From assembly GCF_007097245.1 (NCBI RefSeq), contig NZ_VJZT01000003.1:308920-372919 (forward strand): a stretch of 64,000 bases of DNA, given 5' to 3'. The position numbers and the translations under genes were made by a program. The stretch is from Flavobacterium restrictum. GTDB taxonomy: Bacteria; Bacteroidota; Bacteroidia; Flavobacteriales; Flavobacteriaceae. Shown here piece by piece: positions 17,308 to 26,001 of the stretch. Numbering within the stretch: position 1 is the first letter of the stretch; the number at the start of each line of letters is the position of its first letter. Under the pieces are notes generated by a model. The model searched no databases. It was not told the DNA's origin and saw nothing but the letters and a program-made list of their open reading frames with translations.

Positions 17308-18260
17308 TGAACTTCACGACCAAAATACCCATTCCGCAAGCCCAGTTTCCAATAGCGTATACCTCCAAAATAATCTCTTTGGGTTCTTGTTTTGCCGAAA
17401 ACATGAGCGAAAAACTTGACTATTTTAAGTTTCAGAATACGGTAAATCCTTTTGGAATTATTTTCAATCCAGTGTCAATCGAAAAAATGATTTTTCGTGC
17501 TGTTAACCAAGTTTTTTTTAAGGAGGAGGATGTTTTTTTCTACAATGAGCGTTGGCATTCTTTCGAAGTACACTCTGAATGGAGTGGTGGTTCCAAAGCT
17601 GAATTGCTGGATAATTTGAACGCAATACTTCAAGATTTTCACAATCAAATCCTGCAAGCTACTCATATTATAATCACTTATGGCAGTTCGTGGGTGTATC
17701 GCAATATTGAAAATAATGCCATCGTTGCTAATTGTCATAAAGTGCCTCAAAAGCAATTTTCGAAGGAGATTTTATCAGTAGAAACGATTCAAATCGCCAT
17801 TGAAAACTCCTTGGATTTAATCCGAAAAAGAAATCCAAACTGTCATTTTATTATTACCGTTTCGCCAGTAAGGCACATTAAGGATGGTTTTGTAGAAAAC
17901 CAAAGAAGCAAATCACATTTGATTGCTGCAATCCAAAATGTGTTGCAGTCAAAAAATGACCCCAAAATAAATTATTTTCCAAGCTACGAAATCATGATGG
18001 ATGAGTTGCGTGATTATCGTTTTTATGGGCAAGACATGTTGCATCCTAGTCCGGTAGCGATTGATTATATTTGGGAACAGTTCTTTTTAACCCAAATAAC
18101 GCCGGCAATTTACCCCATCATGAATGACGTTTGCACTGTACAAAAAGGATTTTTGCATAAACCTTTTCATCCTGACTCCCAAAATCACCAGCAATTTTTA
18201 GCCAAACTTCAGGCAAAGATTGCGACAATTCAGCACGAATTCCCGCATATTCGTTTCTGA
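17307..18260 (+). CDS. GSCFA domain-containing protein
   Basis: 317 aa. The namesake motif appears near the N-terminus (SLGSCFAENMSEKL, about residues 25-38), followed by FNPFGIIFNP-like sequence (NTVNPFGIIFNPVS). The C-terminal part has YGQDMLHPSPVAIDYIW, which resembles the catalytic D-x-x-H block of SGNH/GDSL esterases. The family is therefore probably an SGNH-like hydrolase, but no substrate is known. Its first codon overlaps the stop of the nucleotidyltransferase gene (TAATG). No signal peptide is seen. Confidence 0.9.
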   Translation: MNFTTKIPIPQAQFPIAYTSKIISLGSCFAENMSEKLDYFKFQNTVNPFGIIFNPVSIEKMIFRAVNQVFFKEEDVFFYNERWHSFEVHSEWSGGSKAELLDNLNAILQDFHNQILQATHIIITYGSSWVYRNIENNAIVANCHKVPQKQFSKEILSVETIQIAIENSLDLIRKRNPNCHFIITVSPVRHIKDGFVENQRSKSHLIAAIQNVLQSKNDPKINYFPSYEIMMDELRDYRFYGQDMLHPSPVAIDYIWEQFFLTQITPAIYPIMNDVCTVQKGFLHKPFHPDSQNHQQFLAKLQAKIATIQHEFPHIRF

Positions 18261-18342
18261 AAAAAAATACGTAATTCTTCGTATTGTACCTTTTTTGTAA
18301 TAACCGCAGCTTTGTAAAGTGAGAACTAACAAAGCGCGTATT

Positions 18343-18717
18343 ATGAAACCAACCCTTATTCTTTTTTTCAGTGTACTAGTACTACTATCATTTTCTACAG
18401 CCTCTTTTTCTCAAAAAAAAGTCTTAACAGATGAAGATGAGGTTTCGGGAATGGTTAGTAAGGAAATGGACGAAGTCTTCCATTCTGATAGTTTTATAAA
18501 ACAAAAAAACAAAAAGTTTCCCACCGTTACGGGAACTATAGTTGTTGATATTGGCGTGGTTCAAAGCGGCAAAGTGTCCACACTCTTCAAAGTGGATAGC
18601 GATATCAATAATCCAAATTTCACAAATTTCCTTTCGGAATATATATTAGATCATAAATTTTATTTCAAACTACAAAAACAACAGCGGTATAAAATCAGGT
18701 ATACCGCTACTTTTTGA
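18343..18717 (+). CDS. Small secreted protein, TonB-C-like fold possible
   Basis: 124 aa from ATG 18343, where a good signal peptide begins (MKPTLILFFSVLVLLSFS, cleavage near ASFSQ). The mature part contains GTIVVDIGVVQSGKVSTLFKV and ends YKIRYTATF. The pattern of a strand with V-x-F/D-I-x-V-x-x-x-G-K-V recalls TonB C-terminal or energy-transducer-like domains in Bacteroidota, but the usual second half is short. I do not recognise it firmly. It lies 26 bp ahead of the beta-propeller gene and is likely co-expressed. Confidence 0.6.
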   Translation: MKPTLILFFSVLVLLSFSTASFSQKKVLTDEDEVSGMVSKEMDEVFHSDSFIKQKNKKFPTVTGTIVVDIGVVQSGKVSTLFKVDSDINNPNFTNFLSEYILDHKFYFKLQKQQRYKIRYTATF

Positions 18718-18743
18718 AAACCAAAACCTTAAAAACTAAAAAA

Positions 18744-20597
18744 ATGAAAAAACTATTAACCACAGTAACACTTGTCCTTTTTCTTTATGGGGCAACACCC
18801 GCTTCGGCACAATTTGGGAAATTATTAGATAAAGTAAAAGGAAAATCAGGTGCGGGTAAAAAGTCAGGAAATTTCACTACCGTTTGGGAATCAGAATTCG
18901 AAAACAAAGCCACAAGAGTTGCTGTTGTCAATGGTGACGGTAGTTATGTGGTAGGAACTGACGATAATTCGGCATCAGTATTAGACAAAGAGGGCAAGGC
19001 AATCTGGAACGGCGATTATAAAAAGTTGACTACCAATAAAACCAATAAATCCGAGTACCAATATACCGTTTGGAAAAAAGAGGGCGGTTATCTTTTTCTT
19101 TTTGACGAACGCAAATTTGGCACTGATCGCGTGGCGTGTTTAGACATCACAACGGGTAAGGAATTATGGAACTCGGAGTCCTATCAAAACCTCATTCAAA
19201 AAGGTACAAAGGCTGAAGAAGGAACTGATCAAGGCGAATTAGAAACCGTAAAATACATTGATGAGTTAGACGCTTTTTTGATTTCTCAAAAAGGGTCAGT
19301 CATTATGGTCAAAGCCAATACTGGTGAAAAAATTTGGGAAACCAACCGTTTTAAGGGAGGTGTTGGGAAATATATTTATGATGAAAAGCGAAATGAAATC
19401 ATTATGGTCAATTTTAAACCAACGGCTTTGGGAGCTTTGTTTGCAGGTTTCAAAAACCAATTGGTAAAAATAAATGCAATAAACGGTGATGTTGTATGGG
19501 ACGCTACCTTTATGGGAACAATTGAAAAAGAACTTGTTACGAGACGAGCTATTATAGATCTTTGGATTAAAGGAGATAAATTATTCATGTATCTGGATGG
19601 TTTACAGGTGTACAATTTAGAAAATGGACAAAAATTATGGTCGGCTACCTACGAAAATGATATGCAAGGTTCTAGTGGCAATAGCTTGATTGGCGGCAAA
19701 AAGCAAACTAAAATATACAAAACATTAGCCGAACCATTGTTTACTGAAAAATCGGTTTATTTAATAATGTTAGGAACCAGAGACCGAACTAAATATGTAG
19801 AGAAGCACGATTTAGAATCTGGAAAATTACTATGGGCATCAGAAAAAATAACAGGTGCATTGTGCATGCCACACATTTACAAAGTTGGAAATAAAATTTT
19901 GGTACAAGTGGGTGGTAAAGTGCAAGTTCAGGAACTTCGTTATGAGGAAGTGTATAATGCCACTGCGGGGGCTGTAGGTGCCTTAACAGGTTTTGGTGGT
20001 GGAGCAACCAAGCAATGGGTTCCTTATATTTATTGGGATTACAAAGCTCAAAAAAGTAGTGCAATGGCACTTGACGATGCCACAGGAACAACGGCTTGGC
20101 GATCAGAGAAGTTTGACAAACGCATTACTGATTTTGTTATTAATGATGATAAAACGCTTTTTGTAGGCGATGGCGATGAATTTTATGGCTATGATATCGC
20201 TGCTGGAACACAATTATTTGATGTGAAACATAGTGATGCCAATGTAGGAAAAGCAATGGATGTTATCGATTTTGGGGACAAAGTAGTGGTGCTTTCCGAA
20301 AAAGGATTGGCCGCCTACAATAAAAAAGATGGCTCGCGAGTGTATGCCACCGAAAAAATAAAAGGAGTTGATTATTTTTATCACATTGGGGATAATTATT
20401 TTTTGAGAGACCAGCGCAATAGCAAAAACATTATTTACGGTATTGATATGACCAATGGAGAAACCAAAGGATCTGTTCAGTCAAAAGGAAAAGGGGGAAG
20501 TCCAAAGTATGGCGATGGTATAGATATTACAGAGGATGGCGAATATATTTTTACTTTTAAAGGCAAAAAAGTAGAGAAAGTAAAGGTGAATAATTAG
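18744..20597 (+). CDS. PQQ-like beta-propeller repeat protein, secreted
   Basis: 617 aa from ATG 18744. A signal peptide (MKKLLTTVTLVLFLYGATPA, then SAQFG) precedes a series of PQQ-like blades with the pattern D-x-x-T-G-K-E-L-W: DITTGKELWNSES, NTGEKIWETN, NGDVVWDATF, LENGQKLWSATY, LESGKLLWASEK, DATGTTAWRSEK. This builds a seven- or eight-bladed propeller of the BamB/YncE type. There are no PQQ dehydrogenase residues, so a scaffold or surveillance role at the envelope is more likely than enzyme activity. A terminator follows. Confidence 0.8.
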   Translation: MKKLLTTVTLVLFLYGATPASAQFGKLLDKVKGKSGAGKKSGNFTTVWESEFENKATRVAVVNGDGSYVVGTDDNSASVLDKEGKAIWNGDYKKLTTNKTNKSEYQYTVWKKEGGYLFLFDERKFGTDRVACLDITTGKELWNSESYQNLIQKGTKAEEGTDQGELETVKYIDELDAFLISQKGSVIMVKANTGEKIWETNRFKGGVGKYIYDEKRNEIIMVNFKPTALGALFAGFKNQLVKINAINGDVVWDATFMGTIEKELVTRRAIIDLWIKGDKLFMYLDGLQVYNLENGQKLWSATYENDMQGSSGNSLIGGKKQTKIYKTLAEPLFTEKSVYLIMLGTRDRTKYVEKHDLESGKLLWASEKITGALCMPHIYKVGNKILVQVGGKVQVQELRYEEVYNATAGAVGALTGFGGGATKQWVPYIYWDYKAQKSSAMALDDATGTTAWRSEKFDKRITDFVINDDKTLFVGDGDEFYGYDIAAGTQLFDVKHSDANVGKAMDVIDFGDKVVVLSEKGLAAYNKKDGSRVYATEKIKGVDYFYHIGDNYFLRDQRNSKNIIYGIDMTNGETKGSVQSKGKGGSPKYGDGIDITEDGEYIFTFKGKKVEKVKVNN

Positions 20598-20615
20598 GTT
20601 TTTAGTTTTCTTGAC

Positions 20616-20650
20616 AAGGGCTGTTGCGTAGTTTTGGCAGCCCTTTTTTT
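20616..20650 (+). terminator. Terminator after the beta-propeller gene
   Basis: AAGGGCTG (20616-20623) pairs with CAGCCCTT (20638-20645), followed by a T run to 20650. Confidence 0.75.
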
Positions 20651-20680
20651 AAATTGATTTCATTTTAAAAACGATTCCCA

Positions 20681-21112
20681 ATGAAAAAGACAGCAAAACT
20701 CTCGCCAGATGACATTCTTTTTTTAGAAAAAAAAGCCCAAAAAAAACAGTATACGTACTGCTTGTTTTTTGCAGGTTTGTTTTTTCTGGTACCAACTTTG
20801 GTTTTTTTTTCTTGTGAAAATGGATTTTGTGAAACGACTTTGGTGCTTTTTGTAGTTAATTCACTCTTTTTTATACTCGGTTATCACTACCGAATTGGTT
20901 TTAAAAACATACAAAAAGATCTTGAAAACGGTTTTAAAGAAATAACCGTAGATGTAATTGCCGAAATATATACCCTTTTGGACATTGGCTATAAAGTGGA
21001 TGCTAAAAGTTATGTAATTACTGGAGGCACACTATTTAATATAGGAGAGAAAGTAAAAACCGAATCGACTCCGTTGAGCAAAATAGGATTGCGACTGGAG
21101 AAAATAGTGTAG
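20681..21112 (+). CDS. Small membrane protein, probably frameshifted near its end
   Basis: As annotated, 143 aa with two membrane helices (CLFFAGLFFLVPTLVFFS and TLVLFVVNSLFFILGYHY) and a cytoplasmic domain with VDVIAEIYTLLDIGYKVDAK and YVITGGTLFNIGEKV. No family is recognised. After the stop at 21110-21112, a different frame reads VAINLFLEIEKEGGKITKKL, then IVN and a stop at 21178-21180. Adding one A to the AAAA run at 21101-21104 joins both parts as LEKNSVAINLFLE. The joined gene would end 11 bp before the next start codon. Either a real frameshift mutation or a homopolymer sequencing error is possible. Confidence 0.65.
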   Translation: MKKTAKLSPDDILFLEKKAQKKQYTYCLFFAGLFFLVPTLVFFSCENGFCETTLVLFVVNSLFFILGYHYRIGFKNIQKDLENGFKEITVDVIAEIYTLLDIGYKVDAKSYVITGGTLFNIGEKVKTESTPLSKIGLRLEKIV

Positions 21113-21191
21113 CCATAAATTTGTTTCTTGAAATAGAAAAAGAGGGTGGTAAAATCACCAAAAAGCTAATTGTGAATTAAAGAATATCCTT

Positions 21192-21473
21192 ATGATAGTT
21201 GTCTTACTGCTGATTATAGTTCTGCTTTTGCTACTTATTGTTCGTTTGTATTTTGATTTTTACCAACAAAAAAAAACATTCGAAACGAGCATTACAGCCT
21301 TGGAGGATGTTATAACGGCACTCCAACAATCCCAGCGATTGCAATCCAATCGGTTGCAGCTTTCGGATGGGTTGTCGCAACAATTAAAAAAATCAAATCT
21401 CGTTTTGAGTAACTCGATTTTAGACATAAATTCGGATTTGTTGGGCCAGTTGTTTCCTAAAAAAAAGAGCTGA
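21192..21473 (+). CDS. Small single-pass membrane protein with coiled coil
   Basis: 93 aa. The N-terminus is a membrane helix made almost only of Val, Leu and Ile (MIVVLLLIIVLLLLLIVRL), followed by a helical, Gln-rich segment (LEDVITALQQSQRLQSNRL, then LSDGLSQQLKK) with coiled-coil character, and a basic end KKKS. No family is recognised. It lies close behind the preceding membrane protein gene and before a two-component system, which may mean co-expression. Confidence 0.6.
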   Translation: MIVVLLLIIVLLLLLIVRLYFDFYQQKKTFETSITALEDVITALQQSQRLQSNRLQLSDGLSQQLKKSNLVLSNSILDINSDLLGQLFPKKKS

Positions 21474-21526
21474 AATGTTAAAATTTAACGTATTTGTTTT
21501 ACCTTTAGGGACTTAAAATTAATTTT

Positions 21527-23278
21527 ATGAGGAAAACTGTAGTTTTTTTAATTTCCTTTTTACTGACTTTTCAACTTTTTTTTTCGCAATCCAAAAAAGA
21601 AATAGATTCATTGAACGCAATTTCTTTTGAGATCAGATTAGCAAAAGCAGTTCAACTAACCGATAATTATTTGCAAAATGCAAAGAATGCACAAAAAATA
21701 AGCTATAAACTTGGTGAAGCTGAAAGTTTTAGTAATTTGAGTTTGATTTATTACTATCAAGGAAAATTCGAAAAGGATTTGTATTATTCTTTACTTGCAA
21801 TACATATTTACGAAGCTATTGGAAACAAAGAAAAGTTAGCTTTAGAATATGGGGAATTAGGATATCGAATGAAAAAAAGAAATATGGCTAAAGCATTATA
21901 TTATATGCAAAAAGCAAAAAATATTTCTGAAAAAAATAATATTCAAAAACCACTTTTAAGCATTTATAATAATTATGGCTACTTGAAAGAATTGCAAAAG
22001 GAGCAAGATAGTGCCTTGTATTACTATAAAAAAGGATTGAAAATAAAAGAAAGAATTAAAGATAGTTTAGGTATACCTTATAGTCTTAATAATATTGCAT
22101 TGATTTATATTCAAAAAAAACAATTCAAAGCAGCTGAAATTTTATTAAATCGTTCCTTAAGAATTCGCTACAAATTGAATGATCAAATTGGAATAGCTGA
22201 AAATAACTTTTATTTAGGAGATTTAAATTTCAATCAAAATAGTTTTTTACAAGCAATTACGTACTATAATAAGGCACTTGAAATTGCAAAAAAAAATGGG
22301 TACTTGGATTTAATATCAAATTGCCATGAAATAATAGCGCAAACACAGGAACATTTAGGAAATCAAAAAGAAGCTTTGGTCAACTTTAAACTTTTTAAAA
22401 AATACAGCGATAGTCTAATAAATAAAGACACCAATTCTAAAGTTGCAGAGCTTGATATAAAGTTTGAAACCACCAAAAAAGAAAAATTATTACTCCAAAA
22501 AGAAGCCGAGTCAAAACAGAAAACCACATACTTAATAGGGCTTGTACTTGTAGCATTGTTAATAGCCTTGCTTGGTTTTTTAATTTACCGCCAACAAAAA
22601 TTCAAAAACAAGCAACAAGAACAAGAATTCGAGTTAAAAACGGCCATTTCGCAAATCGAAACTCAAAACAAGTTGCAAGAACAACGCTTGAATATTTCAC
22701 GAGATTTGCATGATAATATAGGTTCACAATTGACTTTTATAATCTCATCGGTCGATAATGTAAAATACGCTTTTGATATTGATAATAAAAAACTAGACGA
22801 TAAATTAACCAATATCAGTTCCTTTGCCAAGGAAACGATAGTCGAACTTCGGGATACGATTTGGGCTATGAATAGCAACGAAATTACTTTTGAAGATCTG
22901 GAATCTCGCATCCATAATTTTATCGAAAAAGCCAAAGAAGCTAAAGATGAAATCCAGTTTTCGTTTGCTATTGCTGCGGATGTAAAAATGAAAAAATTAA
23001 CTTCGGTAGAAGGTATGAATATGTACCGAACCATTCAAGAAGCCGTCAACAATGCCATAAAATATGCCCAAGCAACCACCATTGCCATTGCCATAAATAA
23101 AACCGAAACTCAAATTGAAATCACTATTCAAGACAACGGAATTGGTTTTGATCAAGACACAATCGTCAAAGGAAATGGCTTGCGAAATATGCAAAAAAGG
23201 ATGGAAGACATTGGTGGACAATTCAATATTCAAAGTGCCACATTTGGAACAAAAGTCACACTACTTTTGAATGCTTAA
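21527..23278 (+). CDS. TPR-containing sensor histidine kinase (HisKA_3 type)
   Basis: 583 aa. A signal peptide (FLISFLLTFQLFFSQS) leads to a periplasmic array of tetratricopeptide repeats (about residues 30-300, e.g. LGEAESFSNLSLIYYYQGKF, SLNNIALIYIQKKQFKAAE). One membrane helix follows (TYLIGLVLVALLIALLGFLIY, about 335-355). The cytoplasmic part has a HisKA_3 dimerisation helix with phosphoacceptor His in SRDLHDNIGSQLTFI, then HATPase_c with QEAVNNAIKYAQA and DNGIGFDQD/GNGLRNMQKRM. This is the NarX/DegS class found before LuxR-type regulators. Its partner follows 134 bp downstream. Confidence 0.92.
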   Translation: MRKTVVFLISFLLTFQLFFSQSKKEIDSLNAISFEIRLAKAVQLTDNYLQNAKNAQKISYKLGEAESFSNLSLIYYYQGKFEKDLYYSLLAIHIYEAIGNKEKLALEYGELGYRMKKRNMAKALYYMQKAKNISEKNNIQKPLLSIYNNYGYLKELQKEQDSALYYYKKGLKIKERIKDSLGIPYSLNNIALIYIQKKQFKAAEILLNRSLRIRYKLNDQIGIAENNFYLGDLNFNQNSFLQAITYYNKALEIAKKNGYLDLISNCHEIIAQTQEHLGNQKEALVNFKLFKKYSDSLINKDTNSKVAELDIKFETTKKEKLLLQKEAESKQKTTYLIGLVLVALLIALLGFLIYRQQKFKNKQQEQEFELKTAISQIETQNKLQEQRLNISRDLHDNIGSQLTFIISSVDNVKYAFDIDNKKLDDKLTNISSFAKETIVELRDTIWAMNSNEITFEDLESRIHNFIEKAKEAKDEIQFSFAIAADVKMKKLTSVEGMNMYRTIQEAVNNAIKYAQATTIAIAINKTETQIEITIQDNGIGFDQDTIVKGNGLRNMQKRMEDIGGQFNIQSATFGTKVTLLLNA

Positions 23279-23412
23279 AGAGCTTTTTTTGGACTTCTTG
23301 CACGCTATTTAGTGTTTTTTTTAAAAACAAATCTAAATCACAAAATACGGCATTTGTCGTATTTTTTAGTTCTAAATAAAAAGTAATTTTAGAGTATTCA
23401 AAATCCAATCCA

Positions 23413-24060
23413 ATGATAAAAATAGCCATAGTCGATGACAATTCTTTTTTGATCAAAGCGGCACAAGAAAAATTATCTTTTTTTGAAGATTTTTCGTTAA
23501 AATTCTCCGCTGATAACGGCTTTGATTTGGTCGAAAAACTGGAGAAAAATCACAATGTCGATTTGATTTTGATGGATATCGAAATGCCAAAAATGAACGG
23601 AATTGACGCTACTTGTTTTGTGAAACAAAAATACCCGCAAATAAAAATCATTATGCTTACCGTTTTTGACAATGACGAGAATATTTTTAATGCCATAAAA
23701 GCCGGCGCCGATGGGTATTTGCTCAAGGAAGTCAACCCCAAAGAGTTGCATCAAGGCATACTAGATACTATGAATGGTGGTGCTACTATGACGCCTTCTA
23801 TCGCTATGAAAACCTTGAAATTGTTTCGGAATCCTATTGATTTTGCAGTAGTTGCCAATTGCGAAGATATCAAGCTTACCACTCGTGAAATCGAAGTTTT
23901 AGAGCAATTGAGCAAAGGACTGAAATACAATCTCATTGCCGATAATCTCTTTCTTTCGGTAGGGACAATTCGCAAGCATATCGAGAATATTTATACCAAA
24001 TTGCAAGTCCACAACAAACTCGAAGCCATCCAGAAAGCCAAGAATAATAATTTGATTTAG
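23413..24060 (+). CDS. LuxR/NarL-type response regulator
   Basis: 215 aa. The receiver domain (about 1-120) has the acidic pair in AIVDDN, phosphoacceptor Asp in LILMDIEMPKMNGID (about residue 54), T/K residues in MLTVF and LLKEVNP. The C-terminal LuxR helix-turn-helix (about 150-210) reads LTTREIEVLEQLSKGLKYNL, then SVGTIRKHIENIYTKLQVHN. It is the natural partner of the TPR kinase just upstream. The 134-bp gap could hold its own promoter. Confidence 0.95.
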   Translation: MIKIAIVDDNSFLIKAAQEKLSFFEDFSLKFSADNGFDLVEKLEKNHNVDLILMDIEMPKMNGIDATCFVKQKYPQIKIIMLTVFDNDENIFNAIKAGADGYLLKEVNPKELHQGILDTMNGGATMTPSIAMKTLKLFRNPIDFAVVANCEDIKLTTREIEVLEQLSKGLKYNLIADNLFLSVGTIRKHIENIYTKLQVHNKLEAIQKAKNNNLI

Positions 24061-24113
24061 GACAGGATTTAGATACTATTCCATTATTTTTTTTACTTTT
24101 ATAAAAAAAAGAA

Positions 24114-24734
24114 ATGCTAAAGCGAATTGTAATTGGAGTTGTACTAGTTGGGGTAGTAGTGCTATTATTCAAGTTTTGTGATTTCAAGAAAGCACCCGAT
24201 ACGGATGTGAGTTACAACACCAATCTCATTCAGCAACAAATTGTAAATGTTGGAAAATTAGTCGTTACCGAAGGGCATTTCTCGGAAGTGATTACTTATA
24301 AAAATCAACAAAAATACATGATGGACATGCTCTCATTCGAGAAAAAAGCACTCATTGTAGTCAATGCCGATGTGACAGTTGCCTATGATTTGCATCAAAT
24401 GAAATACGATATCGACGAAAAAAACAAAACCATTACCATAATAAGCATCCCCAAAGAAGAAATAAAAATAAGTCCCGATATACAGTTTTATGATGTGGAG
24501 CAAAGTAAATTAAATCCGTTTACGGGCGACGATTACAACAAAATAAACAAATCAGTAAAGGCTAATTTAGCCAAAAAAATAGAAAAATCATCCTTGAAAT
24601 TCAATGCTCAAAACCGCTTGGTTAGCGAGCTTTCTAAAATTTTGATTTTAACAAATTCTATGGGTTGGAAATTGCAATACGAAGATAAAATTATCGAAAA
24701 CGAGAAGGATTTTAAAGCCACTATCAAAGGATAA
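24114..24734 (+). CDS. DUF4230 domain protein
   Basis: 206 aa with a single N-terminal membrane helix (IVIGVVLVGVVVLLFKF) and a soluble domain carrying VGKLVVTEGHFSEVITYKNQ, LIVVNADVTVAYDLHQMKYD and ISIPKEEIKISPDIQFYDVE. These match DUF4230, a widespread domain of unknown function in Bacteroidota and Firmicutes. It lies 53 bp after the response regulator and could be part of that operon. Confidence 0.85.
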   Translation: MLKRIVIGVVLVGVVVLLFKFCDFKKAPDTDVSYNTNLIQQQIVNVGKLVVTEGHFSEVITYKNQQKYMMDMLSFEKKALIVVNADVTVAYDLHQMKYDIDEKNKTITIISIPKEEIKISPDIQFYDVEQSKLNPFTGDDYNKINKSVKANLAKKIEKSSLKFNAQNRLVSELSKILILTNSMGWKLQYEDKIIENEKDFKATIKG

Positions 24735-24817
24735 AAGGCTAATTTTTTTTTTGAAAAACTAAAGGATATAACCACTTTGGAATTGTATTTTTGATTTCAA
24801 AAAAAACTACACTTCAC

Positions 24818-25990
24818 ATGATTTCAGTTCAAGACGCTTTTTCGGTATTGCAAGATATGGTGCGGGTCATGCCGCCAATCGATTTGCCATTGGCGCAAGC
24901 CAGAAAACACGTTTTATCCGAAACGGTTTTTTCCACAATCAACATGCCACCTTTTCGCCAATCCGCAATGGATGGTTTTGCAGTTGCTCTTCACGATTCC
25001 TTAACGTATGAAATCATTGGCGAAATAAAAGCGGGCGATGGGCATCAAGTAGCGCTTTTGGCTGGTCAAGCCGTAAAAATATTTACGGGAGCAGCCGTTC
25101 CAGACTCGGCGCAAGCGGTAATTCAAATCGAGAAAGTAACTGCCGCAAATGGTGTTTTGCAACTGCAAGAAACACCCAGAATGGCACAAAATATAAGACC
25201 AATTGGCGAGCAAATTGCAGCTGGCGATTTGGCTTTGACCAAAGGAACGTTGCTCAATGCTGCTGCTATTGGCTTTTTGGCAGGGCTAGGGTTTACCTCT
25301 GTAGAAGTATTCCAGAAACCCAAAGTTGGAATTGTAGTTACGGGCAACGAATTGTCAAAACCAGGAACGCCGCTCGAATACGGAAAAGTGTATGAAAGCA
25401 ATGGCATTATGCTGGCAACGGCTTTGCAAGACGCTTTTATAGAAAATACTACACTATATGAAGTCAACGATGATTTTGAAAACACCAAAAATACACTAGA
25501 GGAAGCCTTAACGGTCAATGATGTTGTGCTGGTTTCTGGAGGAATTTCGGTGGGGGATTATGATTTTGTGGCGCAAGCTTTGCGAGAATTACAAGTGGCA
25601 ACCCTATTTTATAAAGTCAATCAAAAACCGGGGAAACCACTTTTTGCTGGAAAGCTGGAGGATAAAATTGTTTTTGCTTTACCCGGAAATCCTGCGGCTT
25701 GTATGACTTGTTTTTACGTGTATGTACTGCCAACGCTTGCTGTTCTTTCGGGGCAAAAAGCCAATTATAATCAAAGCGTATTTTTGCCACTAGCACACGA
25801 TTACAGCGTTCACAATAGCCGTTGTCAGTTTTTGAAAGCTACTATTACAGGAAATATTGCTAGTGTTTTGTCGCATCAAGCCTCATCAATGCTCAATTCG
25901 TTTGCCATTGCCAGTGGATTGATTTATGTGCCCAATGGTACCTATGAGTTGAAAAAAGGGGATGCGGTAGCCGTATATTTGGTTTTATAA
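24818..25990 (+). CDS. moeA: Molybdopterin molybdotransferase MoeA
   Basis: Inserts molybdate into adenylylated molybdopterin, the last step that makes active Moco. 390 aa from ATG 24818 (MISVQDAFSVL); the ORF could be read nine codons further upstream. Family features: PPFRQSAMDGFAV near residue 50, IFTGAAVPDSAQAVIQIE, RPIGEQIAAGD, VVTGNEL and the MoCF domain with VSGGISVGDYDFVAQAL and LPGNPAACMTCFYVYVLP. The moeA gene is separated from the other Moco genes by the CDF transporter on the opposite strand. Confidence 0.97.
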   Translation: MISVQDAFSVLQDMVRVMPPIDLPLAQARKHVLSETVFSTINMPPFRQSAMDGFAVALHDSLTYEIIGEIKAGDGHQVALLAGQAVKIFTGAAVPDSAQAVIQIEKVTAANGVLQLQETPRMAQNIRPIGEQIAAGDLALTKGTLLNAAAIGFLAGLGFTSVEVFQKPKVGIVVTGNELSKPGTPLEYGKVYESNGIMLATALQDAFIENTTLYEVNDDFENTKNTLEEALTVNDVVLVSGGISVGDYDFVAQALRELQVATLFYKVNQKPGKPLFAGKLEDKIVFALPGNPAACMTCFYVYVLPTLAVLSGQKANYNQSVFLPLAHDYSVHNSRCQFLKATITGNIASVLSHQASSMLNSFAIASGLIYVPNGTYELKKGDAVAVYLVL

Positions 25991-26001
25991 GCGTAATGGT
26001 A

